From the NCBI RefSeq assembly GCF_024211255.1, contig NZ_JAMLDY010000018.1, forward strand, positions 1 to 64,000: a DNA stretch of 64,000 nucleotides, given 5' to 3'. Of this stretch, positions 42,496 through 52,786 are shown in pieces. The notes below the pieces were generated by a model. That model worked only from the letters and a program-made list of their open reading frames with translations, did not search any database and was not told where the DNA came from. A program made the translations under genes and the position numbers. Each line of letters starts with the position of its first letter. The first letter of the stretch is position 1. This stretch comes from Sphingomonas liriopis (GTDB lineage Bacteria; Pseudomonadota; Alphaproteobacteria; Sphingomonadales; Sphingomonadaceae).

Positions 42496-42819
42496 CTATT
42501 CCGACTGCAGCAGCTGACGACGCGCCTCGATCGCCTTTTCGGCGAGCGCGCGGCGCACGGTGCCGTCGTCGGTATCGACCCCGGCGGCGGTCAGGTCGCC
42601 GAACAGCTTACGGACGACGTCCTCGTCGCCGGCTTCCTCGAAATCGGCCTGGACGACCGCCTTCGCATAGGAATCGGTCTCTTCGGGGGTCAGGCCCATC
42701 TGCACCGCGGCCCATTGGCCGAGCAGGCGGTTGCGCCGCGCGGTGATGCGGAACGCCATCTCCTCCTCGCGCGCGAACTGTGCCTCATGGGCGCGTTCGC
42801 GATCGTCGAACATGGTCAT
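42496..42819 (-). CDS. DUF1476 protein, F1FO-ATPase inhibitor zeta-subunit family
   Basis: 107 residues. MFDDRERAHEAQFAREEEMA and RRNRLLGQWAAVQMGLTPEE are typical of DUF1476, whose Paracoccus member is the zeta inhibitor that binds F1-ATPase through its N-terminus and blocks ATP hydrolysis. The N-terminal inhibitory helix is present. I start at ATG 42819 (MTMFDDRE); the frame runs to 42855. It lies 11 bp upstream of the BolA gene. Confidence 0.85.
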   Translation of the reverse strand: MTMFDDRERAHEAQFAREEEMAFRITARRNRLLGQWAAVQMGLTPEETDSYAKAVVQADFEEAGDEDVVRKLFGDLTAAGVDTDDGTVRRALAEKAIEARRQLLQSE

Positions 42820-43048
42820 CGCCGGCTGTCCCCCATCTGGTCTGGCATCCGCCATGACATAGGTGCCGCCCTGCCCCGGCGCAACGCATTGCCGCTTTGC
42901 GCCGCTCCGGGCTTCCCCTCATCGGCAAAGCGCCGTTTCGAGCATGCGTTCTATGGAAGCGCTTGACGGCCGTTGGGGAACAATTAACTCCGACATGCGA
43001 TATTGAATATGCGGTACGACGCAACGATCGGCCGCTCGGAGAAGGATC

Positions 43049-43192
43049 ATGATGAAAATGACCGCCACCGCCGGTTCTCCCCCCATCATCCGCGCCGCGC
43101 GCGCGACGCCGCTGACCGGCGTGATGATCGGCACGGCGATTTCGCTGCTGCTGTGGGCGATGATCCTGGCGGTGTTCTTCGCCGTCCGCTGA
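43049..43192 (+). CDS. Small single-TM membrane protein
   Basis: 47 residues: a short polar N-terminus and one membrane helix (GVMIGTAISLLLWAMILAVF, about 24-43) ending in FAVR. AAGGAT precedes ATG 43049. Divergent from the DUF1476-BolA-grxD operon across 229 bp. Function unknown. Confidence 0.6.
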   Translation: MMKMTATAGSPPIIRAARATPLTGVMIGTAISLLLWAMILAVFFAVR

Positions 43193-43212
43193 CCGGCTGG
43201 AAGGGGCCGGCG

Positions 43213-44211
43213 TCAGCCGACCTCGACCACCAATTTCCCGATCGCGGCACGCGCCGCCATCTTGGCGATGGCATCCCCGCCGCGATCGAACGCGAAGGTC
43301 TCGGTGACGCGCGGCGCGATCCTTCCCTCCCGCCACAGGCGGAACAGTTCCTCGACATGCGCGGCATTGGCCTGTGGATCACGCGCGGCGAACGCACCCC
43401 AGAAGACTCCGCATACATCGCAACTCTTGAGAAGCGTCAGGTTGAGCGGAAGCTTCGGGATACCCGCGGGGAAACCGACGACCAGATAGCGCCCCTCCCA
43501 CCCGATCGATCGCAGCGCCGGCTCGGCATAATCGCCGCCGACCGGATCGTAGATGACGTCGAACCCGCCGCGCCCGCCCGCCGCCTTGAACTGTTCGGCG
43601 AGCGCCTTCGACTGATCCTTGTCGAACGGCGCGCGGCCATAGATGATCGTCTCGTCGGCACCTGCAGTTTTCGCCGCCGCCGCTTTCTCTTCCGACGACA
43701 CCGCCGCGACGACGCGCGCGCCATAGGCCTTGCCGAGCTCGATCGCGGCAAGGCCGACGCCGCCCGCCGCGCCGAGCACCAGCAGCGATTGCCCCGCCTT
43801 CAGATGCCCGCGGTCGAGCAGCGCGTGGATCGTCGTGCCATAGGTGAGGATCAGCGCCGCACCCTCGGCGAAGCTGCGCTCCTCGGGCAGGCGATAGAGC
43901 CGCGCGCCGTCGGTGACGATTCTGGTGGCGAGCCCGCCATGGCCGACAACACCCATCACGCGGTCGCCGACCTGCCAGTCGGTGACGCCTTCGCCGACGC
44001 CCTCGATCGTGCCGGCGATCTCGCCGCCCGGCGCGAAGGGCCGCGGCGGCTTGAACTGGTATTTATCCTCGATGATGAGGACGTCGGGATAGTTGATCGC
44101 GCACGCTTCGACGGCGATCAGCACCTGTCCCCTGGCGGGCGTCGGATCGGGCAGATCCGTCAGCTCCAGTGTTTCAGGTCCGCCCGGCGCCGTTGACAGC
44201 AATGCTCGCAT
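43213..44211 (-). CDS. Quinone oxidoreductase-like medium-chain dehydrogenase
   Basis: 332 residues of the zinc-free MDR/QOR type. Cofactor site [20 protein letters not shown] (about 146-165), [12 protein letters not shown] and [16 protein letters not shown]. It reduces quinones or enoyl-type substrates with NADPH. Its start overlaps the leuD end by 38 bp, so it is the last gene of the leftward leuC-leuD transcript. Confidence 0.85.
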   Translation of the reverse strand: MRALLSTAPGGPETLELTDLPDPTPARGQVLIAVEACAINYPDVLIIEDKYQFKPPRPFAPGGEIAGTIEGVGEGVTDWQVGDRVMGVVGHGGLATRIVTDGARLYRLPEERSFAEGAALILTYGTTIHALLDRGHLKAGQSLLVLGAAGGVGLAAIELGKAYGARVVAAVSSEEKAAAAKTAGADETIIYGRAPFDKDQSKALAEQFKAAGGRGGFDVIYDPVGGDYAEPALRSIGWEGRYLVVGFPAGIPKLPLNLTLLKSCDVCGVFWGAFAARDPQANAAHVEELFRLWREGRIAPRVTETFAFDRGGDAIAKMAARAAIGKLVVEVG

Positions 44212-44803
44212 ATCCGCTCCTGCTCCCGATCCAGGGGCGGTGTTCGTCCACCGCGCCTTCGAATTTCGAAATCGCGGTATCCTTTGCCATCGTCAGCCCG
44301 ATCTCGTCCAGCCCCTGCATCAGGCACTGGCGGCGAAACGGGTCGAGTTCGAAGGTGAAGCGGTCCTGATACGGGGTGGTCACCGTCATCGTTTCGAGAT
44401 CGACGGTGACCGGCTGGTCCTTGGCGACCTCGACCAGCCGGTCGACCGCCTCCTGCGGCAGCACGACGGGGACGATGCCGTTCTTGAAGGCGTTCCCTGA
44501 GAAGATGTCGGAGAAGCTCGGCGCGATCACCGCCCTTACCCCCATGTCGGCGAGCGCCCAGGCGGCATGTTCGCGGCTCGACCCGCAACCGAAATTGTCG
44601 CCCGCGATCAGGATCGGCGCGCCGGCGTAGCGCGGATCGTCGAAGACGTTGCCGGCCTGCGCCCGCACCGTCTCGAACGCGCCGCGCCCCAGCCCGACGC
44701 GGGTGATCGTCTTCAGCCAATGCGCCGGGATGATGATGTCGGTGTCGATATTCTTGGCACCCCAGGGATAGGCGGTGCCGCTGACGCTGGTGACGGGCTG
44801 CAT
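44174..44803 (-). CDS. leuD: 3-isopropylmalate dehydratase small subunit
   Basis: 209 residues; leucine biosynthesis with Leu[17 protein letters not shown] (18-33) and [18 protein letters not shown] (substrate-binding loop) are diagnostic. The start is ATG 44803 ([15 protein letters not shown]); the frame is open to 44869 but that part overlaps the small gene upstream. Confidence 0.95.
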   Translation of the reverse strand: MQPVTSVSGTAYPWGAKNIDTDIIIPAHWLKTITRVGLGRGAFETVRAQAGNVFDDPRYAGAPILIAGDNFGCGSSREHAAWALADMGVRAVIAPSFSDIFSGNAFKNGIVPVVLPQEAVDRLVEVAKDQPVTVDLETMTVTTPYQDRFTFELDPFRRQCLMQGLDEIGLTMAKDTAISKFEGAVDEHRPWIGSRSGYASIAVNGAGRT

Positions 44804-44807
44804 CGGA

Positions 44808-44927
44808 TCAGCGTGGCGTCTTGGCCGACGTCTTCGCCGACTGGGCCAGCGTGCGCGCGCCCGCGACATAGGCCGCTACGCCGCTCATCATCGCGCCCGC
44901 GACCAGCAGGACCAGGACCTTCTTCAC
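44808..44927 (-). CDS. Small single-TM protein between leuC and leuD
   Basis: 39 codons from GTG 44927, overlapping the leuC stop (GTGA): [20 protein letters not shown] then a polar, lysine/threonine-rich tail [16 protein letters not shown]. One N-terminal membrane helix or signal anchor. Its stop is 4 bp before the leuD start. The tight coupling argues that it is translated; function unknown. Confidence 0.6.
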   Translation of the reverse strand: MKKVLVLLVAGAMMSGVAAYVAGARTLAQSAKTSAKTPR

Positions 44928-46363
44928 AGTTTCGCTCCCATCAGATCACGTACGTCGGCCAGTCGCCCGGTCACCGCCGCCGCCGCCGCCATCGCCGGCG
45001 ACACCAGATGTGTGCGCGCGCCAGGTCCTTGTCGACCCACGAAATTCCGGTTCGACGTGGACGCGCACCGTTCCCCCGCAGGCACCTTGTCCGGGTTCAT
45101 CGCGAGGCACATCGAACAGCCCGGCTCGCGCCATTCGAAGCCCGCGGAGACGAACACGCGGTCGAGCCCCTCGGCCTCCGCCTGCCGCTTGACGAGCCCC
45201 GATCCGGGCACGACCATCGCGCGCACGCCATCGGCGACGCGGCGCCCGTCGGCGACCGCCGCGGCGGCGCGCAGATCCTCGATCCGGCTGTTGGTGCAGC
45301 TGCCGATGAAGACGTGCTGGACCGCCACGTCCTGCATCGCGGTGCCGGGCGTCAGGCCCATGTAATCGAGGCTGCGCTGCGCGGCGGCGCGCTTGGCGGG
45401 ATCGGCGAAGCTGTCGGGTTCGGGCACAACGCCGGTGATCGGCACGACGTCCTCGGGGCTGGTGCCCCAGGTCAGCGACGGCGCGATATCGGTCGCGTCG
45501 AGGCGCACGACTTTGTCGTACGTCGCGCCGGAATCGCTGGCGAGGCTGCGCCACCAAGCCACGGCCTTGTCCCAGGCCTCGCCCTGCGGCGCCATCGGCC
45601 GGCCCTTCAGATAGGCGAAGGTCGTCTCGTCGGGCGCGACGAGGCCCGATCGCGCGCCGCCCTCGATCGACATGTTGGCGAGCGTCATCCGCCCCTCGAT
45701 CGACATGCCGCGCACCACCTCGCCGGTATATTCGAAGACATGGCCGGTGCCGCCCGCTGCGCCGACGCGACCCATGATCGCGAGAATCACGTCCTTGGGG
45801 CTGACGCCGAAGCCCAGCGTGCCGTCGACGCGGATCTCCATCGTCTTCGACTGGCTGAGCAGCAGCGTCTGCGTCGCGAGCACATGCTCGACCTCGCTGG
45901 TGCCGATGCCGAACGCGAGCGCACCCAATGCGCCATGCGTCGAGGTATGGCTGTCGCCGCACACCAATGTCGTGCCGGGCAGCGTGAAGCCGAGCTCGGG
46001 CCCGACGACATGGACGATCCCCTGCTCCGCCGCGGTCGCGTCGATATAATCGACGCCGAATTCCGCGGTGTTCCGCCGCAGCGCGTCGAGCTGCTGCGCG
46101 CTTTCGGGATCGGCGATCGGCAACAACCGCCCGGCGGCATCGACGCGGGGCGTCGTCGGCAGATTGTGATCGGGCACCGCGAGCGTCAGCTCGGGCCGGC
46201 GCACGCGGCGGCCGGCGACGCGCAGCCCCTCGAACGCCTGCGGGCTCGTCACCTCATGAACGAGGTGCCGGTCGATATAGATGAGGCAGGTACCGTCATC
46301 GCGCCGTTCGACGACGTGCGCGGTCCAGATCTTTTCGTACAGCGTTTGCGGTCGGGAAGCCAT
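44924..46363 (-). CDS. leuC: 3-isopropylmalate dehydratase large subunit
   Basis: 479 residues, aconitase family. [4Fe-4S] ligands lie in [13 protein letters not shown] and [10 protein letters not shown]; the N-terminus [10 protein letters not shown] and [20 protein letters not shown] are conserved. It isomerises 2- to 3-isopropylmalate with LeuD. It follows the HEPN-MNT pair after 45 bp. Confidence 0.96.
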   Translation of the reverse strand: MASRPQTLYEKIWTAHVVERRDDGTCLIYIDRHLVHEVTSPQAFEGLRVAGRRVRRPELTLAVPDHNLPTTPRVDAAGRLLPIADPESAQQLDALRRNTAEFGVDYIDATAAEQGIVHVVGPELGFTLPGTTLVCGDSHTSTHGALGALAFGIGTSEVEHVLATQTLLLSQSKTMEIRVDGTLGFGVSPKDVILAIMGRVGAAGGTGHVFEYTGEVVRGMSIEGRMTLANMSIEGGARSGLVAPDETTFAYLKGRPMAPQGEAWDKAVAWWRSLASDSGATYDKVVRLDATDIAPSLTWGTSPEDVVPITGVVPEPDSFADPAKRAAAQRSLDYMGLTPGTAMQDVAVQHVFIGSCTNSRIEDLRAAAAVADGRRVADGVRAMVVPGSGLVKRQAEAEGLDRVFVSAGFEWREPGCSMCLAMNPDKVPAGERCASTSNRNFVGRQGPGARTHLVSPAMAAAAAVTGRLADVRDLMGAKL

Positions 46364-46408
46364 AATGATGCGCCTCTAGCGTAGTCGGACAGCAAACGGA
46401 ACCGTCGC

Positions 46409-46780
46409 TTACGGCAGATACCATTCGCGCAAACCATCGACTGGACGAAACGGCGGAGCGGCGGCCAGATCGGCGGCATCGAACAGCGGTACGGCATCGC
46501 GCCGCACCTCGCGGGCGAAATCGTCGTCTTCGAGCAAGGAATAAGCGGCAACGTCCGCGAAGATGCCGAGATAGCTGTCGCTCAGCGCCGATGCGATCCG
46601 CCGCACTGTTTGCGCATCGATCCGCCCATCGACCACCAGATCGACGTCCGAACCTGGCCGCGCCGTCCCCCGCACGCGAGACCCGAACACATCGACGCGC
46701 TCGACGGGCGGGGCGAAACAACCCAGCACCTCGAGCAACCGACGGCGTTGCACGGCGGTAAGGTCGATGCTCCGGCTCAT
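46409..46780 (-). CDS. MNT-type minimal nucleotidyltransferase (antitoxin)
   Basis: 123 residues. FGSRVRGTARPGSDVDLVVD (about 32-51) is the Pol-beta nucleotidyltransferase motif GS(x10)DxD, with D45 and D47 as metal ligands. In HEPN-MNT modules this protein adds AMP to the HEPN toxin and silences it. It overlaps the HEPN gene by 4 bp (ATGA). Confidence 0.85.
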   Translation of the reverse strand: MSRSIDLTAVQRRRLLEVLGCFAPPVERVDVFGSRVRGTARPGSDVDLVVDGRIDAQTVRRIASALSDSYLGIFADVAAYSLLEDDDFAREVRRDAVPLFDAADLAAAPPFRPVDGLREWYLP

Positions 46781-47202
46781 CGATCCGCCATGTCCCGCAG
46801 CATCGTGCGGAGCCGCGCCATCAGCGGCAGAAACATCACGCCGATATCAGCGACCAACAGGCGAAAGGCGGCCGGATCGTAGGTGTGCGACATCAGATTG
46901 CGCCGTTCGACGGCCGCCATCCAGTCATCGGGTCGATCGACATAGCCGAGCCGCGCCGCCTCGCGAAAGACCGGCACGGGGGCCATAGCCGGCAGCGAGA
47001 CGCCATCGTGTCGCATCAGCAATGCCAGCGTCTTCCAGGCCAGTTCGACCGACATCTCGAAAAACTGGACCATTCCGGCCTCTTCAGCTTCGGTCAGCTC
47101 GCGATCCCGCCGGATCGCATCGGTGCGTTCCAGCAGATCGACCATCCGGCCGAACTCGTCGCGCCGCCTAGTCCAACGCGGGATGTCGCCGTCGGCCGCC
47201 AT
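46777..47202 (-). CDS. HEPN-domain protein, HI0074-like (toxin of HEPN-MNT pair)
   Basis: 141 residues, all-helical: MVQFFEMSVELAWKTLALLM (about 44-63) and the HEPN RNase motif ERRNLMSHTY (R101-x4-H106). HI0074-type proteins were first named nucleotidyltransferase substrate-binding subunits; in toxin-antitoxin modules they act as RNases. It starts at 47202, directly abutting the scoB stop. Confidence 0.85.
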   Translation of the reverse strand: MAADGDIPRWTRRRDEFGRMVDLLERTDAIRRDRELTEAEEAGMVQFFEMSVELAWKTLALLMRHDGVSLPAMAPVPVFREAARLGYVDRPDDWMAAVERRNLMSHTYDPAAFRLLVADIGVMFLPLMARLRTMLRDMADR

Positions 47203-47853
47203 TCAGCTATCGTAGGCGGCGGTGGTCTTCGCCGCGACCTCGTCCGCGGTGACGCCGGGGGCGAGCTCGATCAGCTTGAAACGCGAGCCGTGATCGGGCC
47301 GGCGGAACACGGCGAGATCGGTGACGATCATGTCGACGACGTTCTTCCCGGTCAGCGGCAGCGTGCAGGTCGGGATGAACTTGGGGCTGCCGTCCTTGGC
47401 GTTGTGGTCCATCACGACGATGATCTGCTTGACCCCGGCGACGAGGTCCATCGCGCCGCCCATGCCCTTGATCATCTTGCCCGGGATCATCCAGTTGGCG
47501 ATGTCGCCGCCCTCGCTGACCTCCATCGCACCCAATACCGTCAGGTCGATATGCCCGCCGCGGATCATCGCGAAGCTCTGTTCGCTGCCGAAATACGCGC
47601 TTTGCGGCAGTTCACTGATCGTCTGCTTGCCGGCGTTGATGAGGTCGGCATCCTCCTCGCCCGCATAGGGAAACGGCCCGATGCCGAGCATGCCGTTCTC
47701 CGACTGCAGCGTCACCGTCATCCCCGCCGGGATGTTGTTGGCGACCAGCGTCGGGATGCCGATGCCGAGGTTGACGTAATAGCCGTCGCGCAGCTCCTGC
47801 GCGGCGCGCGCGGCCATCTGGTTGCGGTCCCAGCCCTTGATCTGCGTGGCCAT
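47203..47853 (-). CDS. scoB: Succinyl-CoA:3-ketoacid CoA transferase subunit B
   Basis: 216 residues; [19 protein letters not shown] and the catalytic glutamate E52 in [13 protein letters not shown]-terminal [17 protein letters not shown]. With ScoA it moves CoA from succinyl-CoA to acetoacetate. Unusually, two unrelated genes separate it from scoA. Confidence 0.94.
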   Translation of the reverse strand: MATQIKGWDRNQMAARAAQELRDGYYVNLGIGIPTLVANNIPAGMTVTLQSENGMLGIGPFPYAGEEDADLINAGKQTISELPQSAYFGSEQSFAMIRGGHIDLTVLGAMEVSEGGDIANWMIPGKMIKGMGGAMDLVAGVKQIIVVMDHNAKDGSPKFIPTCTLPLTGKNVVDMIVTDLAVFRRPDHGSRFKLIELAPGVTADEVAAKTTAAYDS

Positions 47854-48176
47854 CAGTTCAGTCCTCCGGGATGATTGGCGATCCGCGCGATCGCATCGGG
47901 ATCAGGTTCGGGGCGGGCGCCGTCGAGACCGCGCCAGATGAGCGCCGCCGCATCCGCTTCCGGAATGCCCAGCGCCTGCGCATGCGCCTTGGCGGCGTGC
48001 TGGATCGTGTCGGCCATCAGCACGCCGAACATCTCTGCATCCGCCAGCACGCCCGCGTCGATGACGACGGTCGAGCCGGAGCGATCGGTGATCCAGATGC
48101 GCGCGACCTCCGCCGATTTGGCGCCGAGATTGGGGATGGCGGACAGCGGGATGGCACGCGGCTTCGACAGCTTCAT
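47853..48176 (-). CDS. DUF5076-like protein
   Basis: 107 residues. [20 protein letters not shown] then [20 protein letters not shown] fits the short DUF5076 pattern known from alphaproteobacteria; function unknown. Start ATG 48176 overlaps the phosphatase stop; its own stop overlaps the scoB start by one base, so it is part of the coupled sco run. Confidence 0.65.
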   Translation of the reverse strand: MKLSKPRAIPLSAIPNLGAKSAEVARIWITDRSGSTVVIDAGVLADAEMFGVLMADTIQHAAKAHAQALGIPEADAAALIWRGLDGARPEPDPDAIARIANHPGGLN

Positions 48177-49111
48177 GGCGCATCGCTCCAGCGTTTGTCG
48201 GCGGGGAAGACCTCGTCGAACCCGCCCTTGAGACCGGTGCCGTAGACGGGGTTGGGCAACACGAACCAGCCGTTGCCCCACAGCTGCGCCACCGCACCGG
48301 CGTCGGCGGCCCGGCGACGCTCGGCGGGCGAGGTGATCGCATTGAACAGATCGCTGAAATCGCCGAGCTGGTCGCCCGCCATCGCGACGACGCAATATCG
48401 CGCGGCGATCGCGGTGCGGCGCGCGTCCTTGCCGCTTGGCCCGTCGCGCAGGAACAGGTCGGTGCCGGGCGTGAAATCGCCCAGCCCCGCCGCTTTCAGC
48501 CCGGCGATCGTACCCGGAGCGGTGGCGGCGCTGCGGTTGGAATTGATGATGACGGCGATGTTGGCGGCACGCAGCGCGGCGAACGCCTCGACCGCTCCGG
48601 GCACGGGCGCGACCGCCCTGGCGCCGGAGCGTTCCCAACGCGCCCATTGCGCCGGATCGAACGGCGCGGCGGGATTGCGCGCTGCCAGCGCCTCGATGCC
48701 GAGGTTGAGCACGACCGTCTCGTCGGCGTCGAACACCGCGGCGCGCTGCTTGCCCACGCACGGCTGCCATTGCGGTGCGGCCAGCGTCGCACCGGGCTTG
48801 AGGACGACGCTGTCTCCGGCATTGCGGCGATAGGTGGCGTAGGACACCAGGGCGCGGAACGCCTGCCGGCTGAGCGCCGCGGCCTCCGCCGAGCCATACA
48901 GATACTGGAATTGCGGCGGCACCGGCGTCGCCCCCGCGATCGCGACGCCATCGCCCGGCGCGGGCAGCGCCTTCAGCCCGGTGATCCGCACGACCTTGCC
49001 GTCGGCGGTGTAGGTCCGCCCCGGCGCAGGCAAACCCGCGACGTGCTGGCGCTGGGCGCCGCACCCCGCGAGCAGCGCCGCCGCGGTCAGCATCAGGACC
49101 GCGCGCCGCAT
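48173..49111 (-). CDS. HAD-family acid phosphatase lipoprotein (class B/C, e(P4)-like)
   Basis: 312 residues. Lipoprotein signal with LLAGC (C17), then the HAD nucleophile motif VFDADETVVLN (D128, D130) and motif II INSNRS; motif III region KDARRTAIAARYCVVAMAGD (with D). It probably dephosphorylates nucleotides or other monoesters at the outer membrane. The ATG overlaps the scoA stop (TGATG). Confidence 0.82.
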   Translation of the reverse strand: MRRAVLMLTAAALLAGCGAQRQHVAGLPAPGRTYTADGKVVRITGLKALPAPGDGVAIAGATPVPPQFQYLYGSAEAAALSRQAFRALVSYATYRRNAGDSVVLKPGATLAAPQWQPCVGKQRAAVFDADETVVLNLGIEALAARNPAAPFDPAQWARWERSGARAVAPVPGAVEAFAALRAANIAVIINSNRSAATAPGTIAGLKAAGLGDFTPGTDLFLRDGPSGKDARRTAIAARYCVVAMAGDQLGDFSDLFNAITSPAERRRAADAGAVAQLWGNGWFVLPNPVYGTGLKGGFDEVFPADKRWSDAP

Positions 49112-49818
49112 CACGCCGCCTCGCGCGTCCGCACGGTGCGGAACTCGATCTTCTTGTCGTACGGGCTACCGACGATCAGCCGCTTCACATAGATGCCGGG
49201 CAAGTGGATGTGATCGGGATCGAGGCTGCCGACCGGTACCACTTCCTCGACCTCGGCGACGCAGACCTTGCCCGCGGTCGCCATCGGCTGGTTGAAGTTG
49301 CGCGCGGTCTTGCGGAAGATGAGGTTACCGCTTTCGTCCGCCTTCCAGCCCTTGATGATCGACAGGTCGGCGCGGATGCCGCGTTCGAGGATATAATCCT
49401 CGCCGTCGAAGCTCTTCACTTCCTTGCCCTCGGCCACCAACGTGCCGACGCCGGTCCTGGTGTAGAAGCCGGGGATGCCCGCGCCGCCCGCACGACAGCG
49501 TTCGGCGAGCGTCCCCTGCGGGCAGAATTCCACCTCCAGCTCGCCGCTGAGATACTGGCGCTCGAACTCCTTGTTCTCGCCGACGTAGCTGGAGATCATC
49601 TTGCGAACTTGGCGGCTGCGCAGCAGCTTGCCGAGCCCCTCGCCGTCGATGCCGGCATTGTTGCTGGCGATCGTCAGGTCCTTCGTCCCCGCCGCAGCGA
49701 TCGCGTCGATCAGCCGTTCGGGAATGCCCGACAGGCCGAACCCGCCCGCACAGATCGTCATGCCGTCGTGCAGCAGGCCGTCGAGCGCCGCGGCTGCATC
49801 GGGATAGAGCTTGTTCAT
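49111..49818 (-). CDS. scoA: Succinyl-CoA:3-ketoacid CoA transferase subunit A
   Basis: 235 residues; [55 protein letters not shown] and [19 protein letters not shown] are conserved in CoA-transferase family I A subunits. First gene of a leftward run reaching the qor gene at 43213. ATG 49818 is preceded by AGGAGAAG. Confidence 0.95.
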   Translation of the reverse strand: MNKLYPDAAAALDGLLHDGMTICAGGFGLSGIPERLIDAIAAAGTKDLTIASNNAGIDGEGLGKLLRSRQVRKMISSYVGENKEFERQYLSGELEVEFCPQGTLAERCRAGGAGIPGFYTRTGVGTLVAEGKEVKSFDGEDYILERGIRADLSIIKGWKADESGNLIFRKTARNFNQPMATAGKVCVAEVEEVVPVGSLDPDHIHLPGIYVKRLIVGSPYDKKIEFRTVRTREAA

Positions 49819-49913
49819 CGCCCGCTTCTCCTAAGGTCGTAAGCGCGATAGCGGGGCCATCGCCGTAGCGTCAATCGTGACCGGCTGGCACCGCCGGCCC
49901 GCCAAACATCCTC

Positions 49914-50021
49914 CGTCACGCCGGACTTGTTCCGGGGTCCACCGGGCCGCAGGCGGAACGCCCACCACTCGAGCCGGACGCCCAGCCGCAGAATGGACCC
50001 CGGAACAAGTCCGGGGTGACG
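49914..50021. repeat. Palindromic repeat, family A (copy 6)
   Basis: Left arm CGCCGGACTTGTTCCGGGG, right arm CCCCGGAACAAGTCCGGGG, variable centre. It lies between ppdK (3' end) and the scoA promoter side. Confidence 0.9.
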
Positions 50022-50051
50022 AGTTGAAGGGGGAGACGTGCCCCCCCGCTC

Positions 50052-52709
50052 TTACTTCAGCGCCGCCTGCGCCGCCGCCAGCCGCGCGATCGGAACACGG
50101 TACGGGCTCGCCGACACGTAATCCAATCCCACCTTCTCGCAGAAGGCGATGCTCGCCGGATCGCCGCCATGCTCGCCACAGATGCCGAGCTTGATGTCGG
50201 GCCGGGTCGCGCGCCCGCGATCCGCCGCCATCTGCACCAATTCGCCGACGCCCTCGATATCGAGGCTGACGAACGGGTCCTTGGCGTAGATGCCCTGTTC
50301 GACATAGGCGCCGAGGAAGCGCGCGGCATCGTCGCGGCTGACGCCCAGCGTCGTCTGCGTCAGGTCGTTGGTGCCGAACGAGAAGAACTCGCCGGTCTCT
50401 GCGATCTCGCCCGCCTTCAGCGCCGCGCGCGGCAATTCGATCATCGTACCAACCAGATATTCGATGGTCTTGCCACGCTCCGCGAACACGGCCTGTGCCG
50501 CCTTGTCGACCACCGTTTTCATCAGGTCGAGCTCGCGCTTGGTGGCGACCAGCGGGATCATTACCTCGGGGATCGGCGCCTTGCCCGATTTCTCCGCGAC
50601 GTCGAGCGCCGCCTCGAAGATCGCGCGCGCCTGCGTTTCGTAGATTTCGGGATAGGTCACGCCGAGGCGGCAGCCGCGGTGGCCGAGCATCGGGTTGAAT
50701 TCGTGCAGCTCGGTGGCGCGGCGCTTGAGGACCTCGACATCGACACCCGCCGCCACCGCGACCTCGGCGAACTCATTCTCCTCGTGCGGCAGGAATTCGT
50801 GCAGCGGCGGATCGAGCAGGCGCACCGTCACCGGCAGGCCGGCCATCACCTCGAAGATCGCGGTGAAGTCGCTGCGCTGCGCCGGCAGCAGTTTTTCCAG
50901 CGCGGCGCGTCGGCCCTTCTCGTCGCTCGCCAGGATCATCTGGCGTACCGCGGTGATGCGGTCGGCGTCAAAGAACATATGCTCCGTCCGGCACAGGCCG
51001 ACGCCCTCCGCGCCGAAATCGCGCGCGGTCTGGCAGTCGAGCGGCGTTTCCGCATTGGCGCGAACCTTCAGCCGGCGCACGCCGTCGGCCCATTCCATCA
51101 GCGTTCCGAAATCGCCGGCGAGTTCGGGCTGGACGGTCGCGACCTCGCCGAACATCACCTCGCCGCTGGCGCCGTCGATCGTGATCGTGTCGCCCTCGCG
51201 GATTTCGCGTCCGGCGACCTTCATCACCTTGTCCTTGGCGGAGATCGACAGCGATCCGGCGCCCGACACGCACGGCCGGCCCATGCCGCGCGCCACCACG
51301 GCGGCGTGGCTGGTCATGCCGCCGCGCGCGGTCAGGATGCCCTGCGCCGCGTGCATGCCGTGGATATCCTCGGGGCTGGTCTCGACGCGGACGAGGATGA
51401 CCTTGTCGCCTGCCGCCTTGCGCTTCTCGGCGGTATCGGCATCGAACACGACCGTGCCCGAGGCCGCGCCGGGGCTCGCGGGCAGGCCCTTGGCGATCAC
51501 GTCGCGCGGCGCATTGGGGTCGAGCGTCGGGTGGAGCAGCTGGTCGAGCGCCATCGGATCGACGCGCAGGATCGCCTCGTTCCGGGTGATGAGTCCCTCG
51601 CTCGCCATGTCGACCGCGATCTTGAGCGCCGCCTTGGCGGTGCGCTTGCCCGAGCGGGTCTGCAGCATCCACAGCTTGCCCTGTTCGACGGTGAACTCGA
51701 TGTCCTGCATGTCGCGGTAATGCGTCTCGAGCCGGTCGAACACCGCCGCCAGCTCGGCATAGACCTCGGGCATCGCCTCTTCCATCGACGCGGGCTTGGC
51801 GCCGGCCTCTTCGCGCGCGGTCCTGGTCAGATATTGCGGCGTGCGGATGCCGGCGACGACGTCCTCGCCCTGCGCGTTGATGAGGAATTCGCCGTAATAA
51901 GCGCGGTCGCCCTTGGCGGGATCGCGGGTGAAGGCGACGCCGGTCGCCGACGTCTCGCCCATGTTGCCGAAGACCATGGCCTGGACGTTGACCGCGGTGC
52001 CCCAGTCGGCGGGGATGTCGTTGAGGCGGCGATAGACCTTGGCGCGCTCCGACTGCCACGATCCGAACACCGCGCCGACCGCACCCCAGAGCTGGTCGTG
52101 GACGTCCTGCGGGAAGGGCTTGCCCCATTCCTTTTCGACCAATGTCTTATATTCGGCGACCAACGCCTTGAGATCCTTGGCTGTCAGCTCGGTATCGAGC
52201 GTGAAGCCATTGTCCTCCTTGGCGATCTCCAACGCTTCCTCGAACGCGCCGTGGTCGAGTTCGAGCACCACGTCGGCGTACATCTGGATGAAGCGGCGAT
52301 AGCTGTCCCAGGCGAAACGCTCGTCGCCCGACCTGGCGCTGAGCCCCTCGACCGTCGCATCGTTGAGGCCAAGGTTGAGGACGGTATCCATCATTCCCGG
52401 CATCGAGACGCGCGCGCCCGAACGCACCGACACCAGCAGCGGATTTGACGCATCGCCGAAGGTCTTGCCCGTAATCCCTTCGATATGCGCGATTCCCTGT
52501 GCGACCTCGTCGCGCAGGCTTTGCGGGAATTGCTCGCCCTCGTCGTAATAGGTCGTGCACATCGCGGTGCTGATCGTGAACCCTGGCGGCACCGGCAGGC
52601 CGATCGACGCCATTTCGGCCAGGTTCGACCCCTTGCCGCCGAGCAGATTCTTGTCGCCCTTTCCGCCGTCCGAAACGCCGCCACCGAAACGGTACACGTA
52701 TTGGGTCAT
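50052..52709 (-). CDS. ppdK: Pyruvate, phosphate dikinase
   Basis: 885 residues; interconverts pyruvate/ATP/Pi and PEP/AMP/PPi. N-terminal nucleotide-binding domain (GGKGSNLAEMASIGLPVPPG), central phosphohistidine domain with catalytic H468 (GGMTSHAAVVARGMGRPCV) and the C-terminal TIM barrel with the proton-donor cysteine C844 (GICGEHGGDP). Length is normal. It sits downstream of glyS with a 77-bp gap, a common alphaproteobacterial order. Confidence 0.97.
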   Translation of the reverse strand: MTQYVYRFGGGVSDGGKGDKNLLGGKGSNLAEMASIGLPVPPGFTISTAMCTTYYDEGEQFPQSLRDEVAQGIAHIEGITGKTFGDASNPLLVSVRSGARVSMPGMMDTVLNLGLNDATVEGLSARSGDERFAWDSYRRFIQMYADVVLELDHGAFEEALEIAKEDNGFTLDTELTAKDLKALVAEYKTLVEKEWGKPFPQDVHDQLWGAVGAVFGSWQSERAKVYRRLNDIPADWGTAVNVQAMVFGNMGETSATGVAFTRDPAKGDRAYYGEFLINAQGEDVVAGIRTPQYLTRTAREEAGAKPASMEEAMPEVYAELAAVFDRLETHYRDMQDIEFTVEQGKLWMLQTRSGKRTAKAALKIAVDMASEGLITRNEAILRVDPMALDQLLHPTLDPNAPRDVIAKGLPASPGAASGTVVFDADTAEKRKAAGDKVILVRVETSPEDIHGMHAAQGILTARGGMTSHAAVVARGMGRPCVSGAGSLSISAKDKVMKVAGREIREGDTITIDGASGEVMFGEVATVQPELAGDFGTLMEWADGVRRLKVRANAETPLDCQTARDFGAEGVGLCRTEHMFFDADRITAVRQMILASDEKGRRAALEKLLPAQRSDFTAIFEVMAGLPVTVRLLDPPLHEFLPHEENEFAEVAVAAGVDVEVLKRRATELHEFNPMLGHRGCRLGVTYPEIYETQARAIFEAALDVAEKSGKAPIPEVMIPLVATKRELDLMKTVVDKAAQAVFAERGKTIEYLVGTMIELPRAALKAGEIAETGEFFSFGTNDLTQTTLGVSRDDAARFLGAYVEQGIYAKDPFVSLDIEGVGELVQMAADRGRATRPDIKLGICGEHGGDPASIAFCEKVGLDYVSASPYRVPIARLAAAQAALK

Positions 52710-52786
52710 CGCTGGTCCTTGAGCTACGTTTGAATGCCTGTCCCGGGGAGGGTGATAAGCATAACGGGGGCGTGGAATAGGTGGCG

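Noticed and set aside
50169..52448. A 759-residue plus-strand ORF antisense to ppdK
   Set aside because: Shadow of ppdK with no recognisable domain and no ribosome site.
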